Positions 1-9,400 of a stretch of 64,000 nucleotides of DNA are shown piece by piece. Each line of letters begins with the position of its first letter. The first letter of the stretch is position 1. The stretch is from Streptomyces sp. A 4/2 (GTDB taxonomy: Bacteria; Actinomycetota; Actinomycetes; Streptomycetales; Streptomycetaceae). Position numbers and translations under genes: made by a program. Where the stretch lies: assembly GCF_940670765.1 (NCBI RefSeq), contig NZ_CALNVW010000037.1:124001-188000 (forward strand), read 5' to 3'. A model generated the notes under the pieces. The model was not told the DNA's origin, did not search any database, and worked only from the letters and a program-made list of their open reading frames with translations.

Positions 1-419
1 ACCGAGACGTAGTGCTGGTTCGACCCGGTGACCGTGAGCCCGGCGGACTTCAGCCAGGCGGTGACCTGCTTGATCTGCTCCGGCGTCGCGCCGAAGCGGG
101 CCTGCGCCTGCTTCGCGGTCAGGTACTTGCCGTACGAGGCGGACTGCGGGTCCGACACCTGCTGGGCGTACGCCGTCAGGCCCTGCGCGTCCCGGCCGGC
201 CAGATAGACCCGGGCGTTCACCTGGGCGGATCCGGCGGCGGCGCCGCGGTCGGCCGAGGACTTCGCCCACTGGGGCCTGGTGCCCTGGAGCGTGTGGCGA
301 CTGCCCGGACCGGAGTCGGCGTTGGCGCTGGGTACGGACAGAGCCAACGCGCCGGCGAGCAGCGGCAGTGTCGCTGCCACGCTCAGACCGGCGCGTATCT
401 TCGAGCGGCTGGATCTCAT
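1..419 (-). CDS. S53 (sedolisin-like) peptidase, N-terminal part, cut by window edge
   Basis: This is the first ~139 residues of a secreted protein read on the minus strand; the rest lies left of the window. It opens with a basic n-region (MRSSRSKIRAG), a hydrophobic stretch and a probable signal-peptidase site after SANA (about residue 35). The next part (NARVYLAGRDAQGLTAYAQQ, then the SASYGKYLT and RFGATPEQI segments) matches the pro-kumamolisin activation domain found before S53 serine-carboxyl peptidases. The catalytic domain is not visible, so the activity is inferred from the pro-domain. A second, complete S53-type enzyme lies at 36.5 kb. Confidence 0.75.
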   Translation of the reverse strand, partial: MRSSRSKIRAGLSVAATLPLLAGALALSVPSANADSGPGSRHTLQGTRPQWAKSSADRGAAAGSAQVNARVYLAGRDAQGLTAYAQQVSDPQSASYGKYLTAKQAQARFGATPEQIKQVTAWLKSAGLTVTGSNQHYVS

Positions 420-528
420 GGAACCCCCTGTGTTGCGGTTCGTCGCAGGTACGCGTGTACGCCACACCTTGCCCGATGAACGGCTCATGCCAGGGGCATG
501 CGATGACCAAGAAGAGACCAAGGAAGGG

Positions 529-1197
529 TCATGAGTGGTCAGTTGATCCCGATGTTGCCGAAGCGCCCCTTTCCTTCAGCAGATCGGCCATGAGCTGCAC
601 CTCCGACTGCTGGGCGGCGACCATTCCCTGGGCGAGCTTCCGCTCCGTACCGACCTTGCAGAGCTGCACACAGCCCTCCGCCATGTGGATGCCGCCCTGG
701 TGATGGGCCGTCATCAGCTGGAGGTAGCGGATCTCCGCCTGCTTGCCGCTCAGCCCGCGCAGGGTGTCGAGCTGCGCCCTGGTCGCCATGCCCGGCATCA
801 ACGCCCCGTCGGTGGACGGCTCCTGGCCCATTCCCATCCACTGCATCGGCAGCCTGGCCGCGTCGGTGACCGGCAGCCCCCAGAGGTTCAGCCAGCCCGT
901 CATCATCCCGCGCTGGTTGGCCTGGGTGTTGGCGATGTCGTACGCGAGACGGCGCACGTCCGCGTTCTCCGTGCGGTCCCGGACGATGAACGACATCTCC
1001 ACGGCCTGCTGGTGATGCACCGACATGTCGCGGGCGAACCCCGCGTCCGCGGAGTCGGCGGTGGGCGTGCGGACGGCGGACGCGCGGGCCGCGGACGGGT
1101 CCGGGCCGCCGGTGGTGAACGCCATGGTGGCCGCAGCCGCGCAGAGCAGCGCGAGGACGACGGCGGCGACCGCCAGCAGCCGGGTGCTCCGGCTCAC
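529..1197 (-). CDS. DUF305 domain protein, membrane-anchored/exported
   Basis: The protein has 222 residues with an N-terminal hydrophobic segment (RLLAVAAVVLALLCAAAATM), so it is exported or anchored. The DUF305 signature is clear: the histidine/methionine-rich SVHHQQAVEMSF near the start and its repeat MTAHHQGGIHMAEG near the end, both likely metal-binding. The GTG start overlaps the stop of the upstream DUF3105 gene by four bases, which implies translational coupling. DUF305 proteins often accompany copper-related genes, but nothing here proves a copper role. Confidence 0.88.
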   Translation of the reverse strand: MSRSTRLLAVAAVVLALLCAAAATMAFTTGGPDPSAARASAVRTPTADSADAGFARDMSVHHQQAVEMSFIVRDRTENADVRRLAYDIANTQANQRGMMTGWLNLWGLPVTDAARLPMQWMGMGQEPSTDGALMPGMATRAQLDTLRGLSGKQAEIRYLQLMTAHHQGGIHMAEGCVQLCKVGTERKLAQGMVAAQQSEVQLMADLLKERGASATSGSTDHS

Positions 1198-1868
1198 TGT
1201 GCGTCCAGCCCGCCCGTGCAGGCCGCGCCGGGCTCCGGCGTCTGCGGGCCCTGCACGTACTTGGTGAAGAACTCGTTCACCCTCGGGTCGTCGGCGCCGT
1301 TCACCGTCAGCTGCTTGCCCCAGGCGCTGAGCATGATCGCCCCGGCCTGGCCCGGGTACGGACTCATCAGGGAGTAGGGGGTCGTGGAGACCTTGGCGCC
1401 GAGCTTCTTCACATCGGCCGCGGGCGCCTTGTCGGTGTAGGTGACCCAGACGGAGCCGTGCTCCAGCGCGTGCACGGCGTTCCGGTCGGGGACCGCCTTG
1501 GTGTAGACGTTGCCGTTGCAATTCAGCCAGACCTGGTCGTGGTCCCCGCCCACCGGCGGCTTCATCGGGTACGTGACCGCCGTGGTGACGTGCTTACGGC
1601 CCAGCTTCTTCACGTCCCAGTCCCGCTCGCCCTTGATCGGCCCCGCGGTCGTCGCGGCGTCCGACTTGCTGTCGGCGGTGGCGGTGGAGGCCTTGTCGTC
1701 GGACCGGTTACTGAGGGCGTAGGTGCCGAACCCGATCAGACCCGCCACGGCGACCGCGGCCACCACGATCGCGACGGTGCGGATGCGGCGCTCACGTGAT
1801 TTCTGGGCGCGGCGCATCTCCTCTATTCGGGCCCTGCGATCGTTCTTCGGACTCTCGGTCGAAGCCAT
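1194..1868 (-). CDS. DUF3105 domain protein with one TM helix
   Basis: The protein has 224 residues. A charged cytoplasmic N-terminus (KNDRRARIEEMRRAQKSRER) is followed by one transmembrane helix at about residues 31-50 and an extracytoplasmic DUF3105 domain. Typical motifs are PPVGGDHDQVWLNCNGNVY and AVHALEHGSVWVTY, with conserved His and Cys residues. It is the first gene of a two-gene operon with the DUF305 gene. The biochemical function is unknown; the pairing suggests both act on the outer face of the membrane. Confidence 0.88.
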   Translation of the reverse strand: MASTESPKNDRRARIEEMRRAQKSRERRIRTVAIVVAAVAVAGLIGFGTYALSNRSDDKASTATADSKSDAATTAGPIKGERDWDVKKLGRKHVTTAVTYPMKPPVGGDHDQVWLNCNGNVYTKAVPDRNAVHALEHGSVWVTYTDKAPAADVKKLGAKVSTTPYSLMSPYPGQAGAIMLSAWGKQLTVNGADDPRVNEFFTKYVQGPQTPEPGAACTGGLDAQ

Positions 1869-2243
1869 CGGTCAGTCCTTCTGGATACGGGCGGAGACGG
1901 GCCGGGTCAGGAAGGCCGCCGTGCCCGCCGGATGCGCTACGGGGCCCCCTCGCGCAGATGGTAGTGGTGGGGCGCACGGCATGGCAGTGCGCGGCTGCGG
2001 AGCGACCGCGGTCCCCGGAACGCCGGTGGCGGCGAGGCCCGCCGGGGAGGCCCGCGCCCCTGACTCGTTCACCGCCTCGGCGTGACCCACAATGGAGTCC
2101 GCGGTACGCCTGAACAGGGTGAGATGTTCGGACGAAGGTTCGCAACATGCCGGAAATCGTGTGGTGGGATGCTCATGAGCCCCGGTGTCTCCGGAGGCGT
2201 GGGAGCAGGTGGCTGACCAGCAAGGATGGGTAGGGCGGTACAT
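1869..2243. other. Intergenic region between divergent DUF3105 and glnA2
   Basis: This 375-base stretch must hold the promoters of both the leftward DUF3105-DUF305 operon and the rightward glnA2. I saw no convincing -35/-10 pair, no GlnR-type box and no hairpin that I would annotate. A GGGCGG purine run six bases before the chosen glnA2 start is its likely ribosome-binding site. Confidence 0.4.
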
Positions 2244-3605
2244 ATGGACAAGCAGCAGGAATTTGTGCTCCGGACGCTGGAGGAGCGCGACATCCGCTTC
2301 GTGCGGCTGTGGTTCACCGATGTACTCGGCTTCCTGAAGTCGGTCGCCGTGGCCCCCGCCGAGCTGGAGCAGGCCTTCGACGAGGGCATCGGCTTCGACG
2401 GCTCCGCCATCGAGGGCTTCGCCCGGGTCTACGAGTCCGACATGATCGCCAAGCCCGACCCCAGTACCTTCCAGATCCTGCCCTGGCGCGCGGAGGCCCC
2501 GGGCACCGCCCGGATGTTCTGCGACATCCTGATGCCGGACGGCTCCCCTTCCTTCGCCGACCCCCGCTACGTACTGAAGCGGATCCTCGCCAAGACGTCC
2601 GACCTGGGCTTCACCTTCTACACCCACCCGGAGATCGAGTTCTATCTCCTGAAGGACAAGCCCCTCGACGGGACCCGCCCCACCCCCGCCGACAACTCCG
2701 GCTACTTCGACCACACCCCGCAGAACGTCGGCATGGACTTCCGCCGCCAGGCCATCACCATGCTCGAATCGATGGGCATCTCGGTCGAGTTCAGCCACCA
2801 CGAGGGCGCCCCGGGCCAGCAGGAGATCGACCTGCGGTACGCGGACGCGCTGTCGACCGCCGACAACATCATGACCTTCCGCCTGGTCATGAAGCAGGTC
2901 GCGCTGGAGCAGGGCGTCCAGGCCACCTTCATGCCGAAGCCGTTCAGCGAGTACCCCGGCTCGGGCATGCACACCCACCTCTCCCTCTTCGAGGGCGACC
3001 GCAACGCCTTCTACGAGTCGGGCTCCGAGTACCAGCTCTCCAAGGTCGGCCGCTCCTTCATCGCGGGCCTGCTGAAGCACGCCGCCGAGGTGTCTGCGGT
3101 GACCAACCAGTGGGTCAACTCCTACAAGCGCATCTGGGGCGGCTCGGCCCGCAGCGCGGGAGCGGGCGGCGAGGCCCCCTCGTACATCTGCTGGGGCCAC
3201 AACAACCGCTCCGCGCTGATCCGCGTCCCCATGTACAAGCCGGGCAAGACCGGCTCGGCCCGGGTCGAGGTCCGCTCCATCGACTCCGGCGCCAACCCGT
3301 ACCTGACGTACGCGCTGCTGCTCGCCGCCGGCCTCAAGGGCATCGAGGAGGGCTACGAACTCCCGCCCGGCGCCGACGACGACGTCTGGGCGCTGTCCGA
3401 CTCGGAGCGCCGGGCGATGGGCATCGAGCCGCTGCCGCAGAACCTGGGCGAGGCGATCGAACTGATGGAGCGCAGCGAACTGGTCGCCGAGACGCTCGGT
3501 GAGCACGTCTTCGACTTCTTCCTGCGGAACAAGAAGCAGGAGTGGGAGGAGTACCGCAGCGAGGTCACCGCGTTCGAGCTGCGGAAGAACCTGCCGGTGC
3601 TGTAA
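2244..3605 (+). CDS. glnA2: GlnA2, glutamine synthetase-like gamma-glutamylpolyamine synthetase
   Basis: The 453-residue protein is a type I glutamine-synthetase fold enzyme, with GFDGSAIEGF near residue 50, an N-terminal beta-Grasp domain, EIEFYLL, NPYLTYALLLAAG and an intact ATP-binding/catalytic core. It matches Streptomyces GlnA2, which in S. coelicolor is reported to ligate glutamate to polyamines rather than ammonia. The position of the regulatory tyrosine in true GlnA is Trp382 here (DDVWALSDSE), so control by GlnE is not expected. The start at MDKQQEF was chosen by family length; an in-frame ATG lies 18 bases upstream but has poor Shine-Dalgarno spacing. The substrate is inferred, not visible. 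Confidence 0.85.
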   Translation: MDKQQEFVLRTLEERDIRFVRLWFTDVLGFLKSVAVAPAELEQAFDEGIGFDGSAIEGFARVYESDMIAKPDPSTFQILPWRAEAPGTARMFCDILMPDGSPSFADPRYVLKRILAKTSDLGFTFYTHPEIEFYLLKDKPLDGTRPTPADNSGYFDHTPQNVGMDFRRQAITMLESMGISVEFSHHEGAPGQQEIDLRYADALSTADNIMTFRLVMKQVALEQGVQATFMPKPFSEYPGSGMHTHLSLFEGDRNAFYESGSEYQLSKVGRSFIAGLLKHAAEVSAVTNQWVNSYKRIWGGSARSAGAGGEAPSYICWGHNNRSALIRVPMYKPGKTGSARVEVRSIDSGANPYLTYALLLAAGLKGIEEGYELPPGADDDVWALSDSERRAMGIEPLPQNLGEAIELMERSELVAETLGEHVFDFFLRNKKQEWEEYRSEVTAFELRKNLPVL

Positions 3606-3630
3606 GGCGGATCAGAGGGATCAGACGGGC

Positions 3631-3663
3631 CCCAGCACCCGGGCCGCAGTCCGAGGTGCTGGG
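3631..3663 (+). terminator. Probable terminator after glnA2
   Basis: An inverted repeat CCCAGCACC / GGTGCTGGG (9-bp stem, 15-base loop) begins 26 bases after the glnA2 stop. There is no T-run, as is usual for Streptomyces terminators. Confidence 0.5.
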
Positions 3664-3810
3664 GGTGAGCGCGAGGCCGAGGTCCGGCGAGCACGCCGCG
3701 AGGCCGTGCGCAGGATGGCCGCCGCGCTCGCCGACGGGATCCCGCCCTCGTCCGCCGCCCGTCGACCGCACTGGATCGCGTGAGCGGGGCCCGGTCCCAC
3801 CGGCTGTAAT

Positions 3811-3855
3811 TTCTTGCTGCAAGGTTCAGGAAATCCCTTGCAGATATCTTGACGT
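3811..3855 (+). promoter_or_regulatory. MalR-type operator cluster upstream of the amylase gene
   Basis: The segment contains the odd palindrome CTTGCTGCAAG (3813-3823), then CTTGCAG (3837-3843) and a further CTTG at 3848. CTTGCAG-type repeats are the motif linked to MalR/Reg1 repression of Streptomyces amylase and mal promoters. The cluster ends about 75 bases before the amylase ATG, so it can overlap the promoter. The same motif recurs at 13.4-13.6 kb and 20.02 kb in this window. Confidence 0.7.
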
Positions 3856-3927
3856 GTCCATCTCCACGGCGGGAGGCTCCTCGGGCGCAGCCTCGCGGGA
3901 CGCGGGGCCCGACCACAGGAGCCGCTC

Positions 3928-5325
3928 ATGAGATCCCGTGCCCTACGCAGCGGGCTGGCCGTACTGCTCGCGGCGACCGGCCTCACCTTCGCCGCCCAGC
4001 CGTCCGCGCAGGCGACCCCGCCCGGCAGCAAGGACGTCACCGCCACCCTCTTCGAGTGGAAGTACGACTCCGTGGCCAAGGCCTGCACCGACAGCCTCGG
4101 CCCGGCCGGGTACGGGTACGTCGAGGTCTCACCGGCGTCCGAGCACATCCAGGGCGACCAGTGGTGGACCTCGTACCAGCCGGTCAGTTACCGCATCGCC
4201 GGGCGGCTCGGCGACGAGACCTCGTTCCGGAACATGGTGAACACCTGCCACGGTGCCGGGGTGAAGGTCGTCGCCGACGCGGTGATCAACCACATGTCGG
4301 CCGGCTCGGGGACGGGCACCGGGGGCACGGGCTACAGCAAGTACGACTACCCCGGCTTCTACCAGGACCAGGACTTCCACTCCTGCCGCACCGACATCAG
4401 CAACTACGGCGACCGCGACAACGTCCAGAACTGCGAACTCGTCGGCCTGGCCGACCTGGACACCGGCAGCGACTACGTCCGCACCACCATCGCCGGCTAC
4501 CTGAACCACCTCATCTCGCTCGGGGTGGACGGATTCCGGATCGACGCGGCGAAGCACATGGCGGCCGGTGACCTCGCCGCGATCAAGGCGAAGCTCTCCG
4601 ACCCCGGGATCTACTGGGCGCAGGAGGTCATCTACGGCGCGGGCGAGGCCGTCCAGCCGGGCGAGTACACCGGGACGGGCGACGTGGACGCCTTCCAGGG
4701 CGCCTTCGACCTCAAGCGGATCTTCAGCAGCGGGCAGCTGTCCTCCCTCGGCAACTGGGGCCAGTCCTGGGGCAGCGGATACCTCGCGAGCGACAAGTCC
4801 CGTACGTTCGTGGACAACTGGGACACCGAGCGCAACGGCTCCACGCTCAGCTACAAGGACAACGCCACCTACACCCTGGCCAACGTCTTCGTGCTGGCCT
4901 GGCCCTACGGCTCGCCGAACGTGTACTCCGGGTACGAGTTCTCCAGCAACGACGCCGGCCCGCCCAACGGCGGTACGGTCAACGCCTGTTACAGCGACGG
5001 CTGGAAGTGCCAGCACGCCTGGCCGCAGATCGCGAACATGGTCGGCTTCCGCAACGCGGTCTCCGGTACCGCGGTGACCGACTGGTGGTCCGACGGCGGC
5101 AACGCCATCGCCTTCGGCCGCGGCAGCAAGGGCTTCGTCGCGATCAACCACGAGGGCGGCCCGCTGACCCGGACGTTCAGCACCTCGCTGCCGGGCGGCA
5201 CCTACTGCGACGTCCAGCACGGCGGGACGACGTACACCGTCGGCCCGGACGGCACGTTCACCGCCACCGTCGGGTCCGACGACGCGGTCGCCCTCTACGC
5301 GGCGAGTTCCTGCTCGGGTACGTGA
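3928..5325 (+). CDS. Secreted alpha-amylase (GH13)
   Basis: The 465-residue enzyme has a signal peptide ending near AQA (about residue 29) and a GH13 catalytic barrel. Visible family regions are DAVINHMS (region I), GFRIDAAKHM with the nucleophile Asp (region II), a Glu in WAQEVIYG (region III) and FVDNWDTER with the third acid (region IV). Region IV carries Trp where many amylases have His; I believe this is common in Streptomyces amylases. No starch-binding domain is seen, since the protein ends after the C-terminal beta domain. AGGAG sits well before the ATG. The MalR-type operators upstream imply maltodextrin induction. It should hydrolyse extracellular starch for the Mal transporter. Confidence 0.93.
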   Translation: MRSRALRSGLAVLLAATGLTFAAQPSAQATPPGSKDVTATLFEWKYDSVAKACTDSLGPAGYGYVEVSPASEHIQGDQWWTSYQPVSYRIAGRLGDETSFRNMVNTCHGAGVKVVADAVINHMSAGSGTGTGGTGYSKYDYPGFYQDQDFHSCRTDISNYGDRDNVQNCELVGLADLDTGSDYVRTTIAGYLNHLISLGVDGFRIDAAKHMAAGDLAAIKAKLSDPGIYWAQEVIYGAGEAVQPGEYTGTGDVDAFQGAFDLKRIFSSGQLSSLGNWGQSWGSGYLASDKSRTFVDNWDTERNGSTLSYKDNATYTLANVFVLAWPYGSPNVYSGYEFSSNDAGPPNGGTVNACYSDGWKCQHAWPQIANMVGFRNAVSGTAVTDWWSDGGNAIAFGRGSKGFVAINHEGGPLTRTFSTSLPGGTYCDVQHGGTTYTVGPDGTFTATVGSDDAVALYAASSCSGT

Positions 5326-5333
5326 ACACCGAT

Positions 5334-5367
5334 GGCCGGGACGGCCCTCGCCGCGGCGGTCCCGGCC
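5334..5367 (+). terminator. Terminator after the amylase gene
   Basis: A perfect 9-bp stem, GGCCGGGAC / GTCCCGGCC, starts 8 bases after the amylase stop codon. Confidence 0.6.
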
Positions 5368-5460
5368 GCCCCGCCGGTACGGGTGCGCGGGCTCTTGGAC
5401 TTTGGCGCCGGCGCACTTGTCCTTTCGTCGCGATCTGTTGACGAACCGTCAGGTCGTGCG

Positions 5461-5492
5461 TGAACGTGCTTGTTCAGCGTCACCGGTGAACA
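5461..5492 (+). promoter_or_regulatory. Clustered TGAAC/GTTCA inverted repeats, possible operator
   Basis: Two nested inverted repeats share a half-site: TGAAC-n6-GTTCA (5461-5476) and TGTTCA-n10-TGAACA (5471-5492). They lie 60-90 bases before the start of the small secreted protein gene, as expected for a regulator-binding site. A TTGACG (5449-5454) just upstream could be a -35 element. The regulator is unknown and chance is not excluded. Confidence 0.35.
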
Positions 5493-5551
5493 GGACCACT
5501 CACCTTCACTGCACGGCCACGTGAACTCCACCCCCCACTCAGGAGACACAC

Positions 5552-6307
5552 ATGCGGATGCGGAAACTGATCACGACCGGAACCCTCACCGCGGCGGCGG
5601 GCGCCGCCGTGCTGCTGATGGGACCCGCGGCCCCGGTACAGGCGGCCGACACCGGCCAGACCCCGGGCACCTACGCCTACTGGAACGCGCCCCAGGACGT
5701 CACATCGGTCTCGATCCCGATGACCCTCCAGCACTCCCCGGGCAACTACAACGCCTACTGGTCCACCCAGTTCACCTTTGCCGGGAGCGGAGCCTCCGGC
5801 TACATGGGCTTCCAGACCCACGCCGACGGCGGCGGCATGTTCCTCGTCTCCATCTGGAACGGGACGGCGGCCACCGCGGGCGGCGCAGGCACCTACTGCC
5901 AGGACTTCGACGAGGGCGGCACCGGCAAGACCTGCCGGCTGGACCAGCGCCCGGTCGAGGGACACCAGTACGCGATGCAGGCGGAACAGCAGTCCGGCTC
6001 GAACTGGAAGTACTCCATCGTGGACCGGACCGCCGGCACCACCACGGTCCTCGGCACCATCAGGATCGACGGCGACCACTCCATGGCCGGCGGCAGTTTC
6101 ATCAGCTGGACCGAGTACTTCGACTGGAACAACCCCGCCACGACCTGCGCGGACGCCAAGTACTCCAAGCTCCTGTTCGGCATCCCCACCACCAGCGCGG
6201 GCAACGGCACTTACCAGTCGTCGAGCCTCAGCGACACCTGCCAGGACATCGCCAAGGTGACACTGGACGGCTCCGGCGCCACCGAGGAGAACGGCATCGG
6301 ACAGTAA
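5552..6307 (+). CDS. Small secreted protein, DUF3472-like
   Basis: The protein has 251 residues with a signal peptide (basic MRMRKL, hydrophobic core, cleavage near VQAAD). The mature part is rich in Trp, Tyr and Asn. It contains GYMGFQTHADGGGMF, a paired-cysteine segment (TYCQDFDEGG ... TCRLDQ) and SWTEYFDWNNPATTC, all resembling DUF3472-type secreted proteins of streptomycetes. No enzymatic motif is recognised. A good AGGAG lies 7 bases before the ATG. It follows the amylase but has its own leader and terminator, so it is probably a separate unit. Confidence 0.7.
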   Translation: MRMRKLITTGTLTAAAGAAVLLMGPAAPVQAADTGQTPGTYAYWNAPQDVTSVSIPMTLQHSPGNYNAYWSTQFTFAGSGASGYMGFQTHADGGGMFLVSIWNGTAATAGGAGTYCQDFDEGGTGKTCRLDQRPVEGHQYAMQAEQQSGSNWKYSIVDRTAGTTTVLGTIRIDGDHSMAGGSFISWTEYFDWNNPATTCADAKYSKLLFGIPTTSAGNGTYQSSSLSDTCQDIAKVTLDGSGATEENGIGQ

Positions 6308-6322
6308 CTCCGCACCCCGTCC

Positions 6323-6350
6323 GCCCGGCCTCCCCTCCCCGGGGCCGGGC
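6323..6350 (+). terminator. Terminator after the DUF3472-like gene
   Basis: A perfect GCCCGGCC / GGCCGGGC 8-bp stem with a 12-base loop lies 16 bases after the stop codon. Confidence 0.55.
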
Positions 6351-6488
6351 GCGACGGTGCGGACGGCCCCCACGCTTGCCTCCGGCCGGGACGGTGCCGC
6401 CCCTCGGGAGGGCCGCTCACCGCTGCTGCGGCTAGGCTCGGAACCCGGACTTCGATCTGCCGGGTGGACCGGCTCGGGAGGCGGCGGC

Positions 6489-9400
6489 ATGACGGTGCCG
6501 GGGCGCAGAAGCAGTACCTTCACCCGGCTGTTGCGGCACGGTTTCACCGACCCCTCGGCCGCCGAACGGCTCCTCGACGCCCCGGAGCTCGCCTCCGTAC
6601 GCACCGATCCGGTACTCCTCGACGCCCTGGGCGCCACCGCCGACCCGGACCTCGCGCTGCTCGCCCTCGTACGCATGGCCGAGTCCCAGGAGCCCGACGA
6701 GCGGCAGACCCTGCTGGACATGCTGATCGCGGCGAAACCGCTGCGCGACCGGCTGCTCGGGGTGCTCGGCGCCTCCGAGGCGCTCGGCGACCACCTGGCG
6801 CGGCACCCGCACGACTGGCACGCCCTCGTCACCTACGAGACGTCGGATCTGCACCCGGGCGTCGTCGAGTTCGAGCGCGGTCTCGCCGACGCGGACGACC
6901 CGGTGTCCCTGCGGATCGCCTACCGGCGGTGCCTGCTGTCCATCGCGGCACGCGACGTGTGCGGGACGACAGAGGTCGGACAGACCGCCGCCGAGCTGGC
7001 CGACCTGGCGACGGCCACCCTGCGCGCCGCCCTCACGATCGCCTCCGCCGCCGCCCCGCAGGACGCCGCGCTGTGCCGTCTCGCCGTCGTCGCCATGGGT
7101 AAATGCGGGGGACACGAGCTCAATTACGTCTCCGACGTGGATGTCGTCTTCATCGCCGAGCCCGCCGTCACCGTCCTGGTCACCGGCGGAAACGGCGACT
7201 CCGGTGACGCCGCTGACGAGACCGAGACCGAAGCCGTCCAGGCCGCCACCCGGCTCGCCGCCCACATGATGCGGATCTGCTCCGAGACCAACATCGAAGG
7301 CACCATCTGGCCCGTCGACGCCAACCTGCGTCCCGAGGGGCGCAACGGGCCGCTGGTGCGTACCCTGTCCAGCCATCTCGCGTACTACCAGCGCTGGGCC
7401 AAGACCTGGGAGTTCCAGGCACTGCTCAAGGCGCGGGCGGTCGCCGGTGACCTCACGCTCGGCGAGGAGTACGTCGAAGCCGTCAGGCCCCTGGTGTGGC
7501 AGGCGTCGGAGCGCGACAACTTCGTCACCGACGCCCAGAAGATGCGCCGCCGGGTCGTCGACAACATCCCGCCCGCCCTCGTCGAGCGCGAGCTGAAACT
7601 CGGGCCCGGCGGGCTGCGGGACGTGGAGTTCGCCGTCCAGCTGCTCCAGCTCGTCCACGGACGCAGCGACGCCACCCTGCGCAGCGGGAACACCCTGGAG
7701 GCCCTGGACGCGCTGGCGGTGGGCGGCTATGTGGGCCGGTCCGACGCCGCGCAGCTGGACGAGGCGTACCGGTTCCTGCGCGCCATGGAGCACCACATCC
7801 AGCTGTACCGGCTCCGGCGCACCCACCTCGTACCCGAGGGCGAGGCCGATCTGCGCAGGCTCGGGCGTTCACTGGGGCTGCGCACCGACCCCGTCGCCGA
7901 GCTGACCAGGGCGTGGAAACGGCACGCGGCCGTCGTACGGAAGCTGCACGAGAAGCTCTTCTACCGGCCGCTCCTCGACGCCGTCGCCCAGCTGGCCCCC
8001 GGCGAGATCAGGCTCAGCCCGAAGGCCGCCGGCCAGCGCCTCGAAGCGCTCGGGTACGCCGACCCGGTCGGCGCCCTGCGCCACCTGGAGGCGCTGTCCT
8101 CCGGGGTCTCCAGGAAGGCCGCCATCCAGCGCACCCTGCTGCCCGTGCTGCTCGGCTGGTTCGCGGACTCCGCCGACCCGGACGCCGGTCTGCTCGGCTT
8201 CCGCAAGGTCTCCGACGCGCTCGGCAAGACCCCCTGGTACCTGCGGCTGCTCCGCGACGAGGGGGCCGCCGCGGAGAACCTCGCCCGGGTCCTCTCGGCC
8301 GGCCGCCTCGCCCCCGACCTGCTGCTGCGCGCCCCCGAGGCGGTCTCGCTGCTCGGCGCGCGCGGTGGCCTCGACCCGCGCAGCCGCGACAACCTCGAAC
8401 AGGAGGTCCTGTCGGCCGTCGGCCGGGCGGAGACCCCCGAGGGCGCGGTCGCGTCGGCGCGCGGGGTCCGCCGCCGGGAACTCTTCCGTACGGCGGCGGC
8501 CGACCTGATCAGCTCGTACGGCACCGAGGAGAACCCCGCCGAACCGGACCCGGGCGCCCTGGTGGACCGCGTCGGCAACGCCGTCACCGACCTGAACGCC
8601 GCGACCCTCGCCGGCGCCCTGCGGGCCGCCGTACGGGCCGAGTGGGGCGACACCCTGCCGACCAGGTTCGCGGTCATCGGCATGGGCCGTTTCGGCGGCC
8701 ACGAGCTGAGCTACGGCTCGGACGCCGATGTGCTCTTCGTGCACGCCCCGCGGGACGGCGTGGACGACCAGGAAGCGGCCAGGGCGGCCAACGCCGTCGT
8801 CGCCGAGATGCGCAGGCTGCTCCAGCTGCCGACCGCCGACCCGCCGCTGCTGATCGACGCGGACCTGCGCCCCGAGGGCAAGAGCGGCCCGCTGGTGCGG
8901 ACGCTGGCCTCCTACGCCGCGTACTACCGCCGCTGGTCGCGCGTCTGGGAGAGCCAGGCGCTGCTACGCGCCGAACCGATGGCGGGCGACGCCGACCTGG
9001 GCCGGAGCTTCGTCGAGCTGATCGATCCGCTGCGCTACCCCGCCGAGGGCCTCGGTGACGACGCGGTACGGGAGATCCGCCGCCTCAAGGCGCGGATGGA
9101 GTCGGAGCGGATGCCGCGCGGCGCGGACCCGACCCTGCACGCGAAGCTCGGCCGGGGCGGGCTCAGTGACGTCGAGTGGACGGTGCAGCTGTTGCAGATG
9201 CAGCACGGCTGGCGGCTGCCGGGCCTGCGGACCACCCGTACCCGCAGGGCCCTGGCCGCCGCCCACGAGGCGGAACTGCTGTCCACCGAGGACGCGCAGA
9301 CCCTGGACGAGGCGTGGGTGCTGGCCTCGCGGGTGCGCAACGCGGTGATGCTGGTGCGGGGGAGGGCCGGTGACACGTTCCCCTCGGACGGGCGGGAACT

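Noticed and set aside
4795..4860. Trp in amylase region IV (FVDNWDTER) as a damaged active site
   Set aside because: The acid residues are intact and I believe this Trp is usual for Streptomyces amylases.
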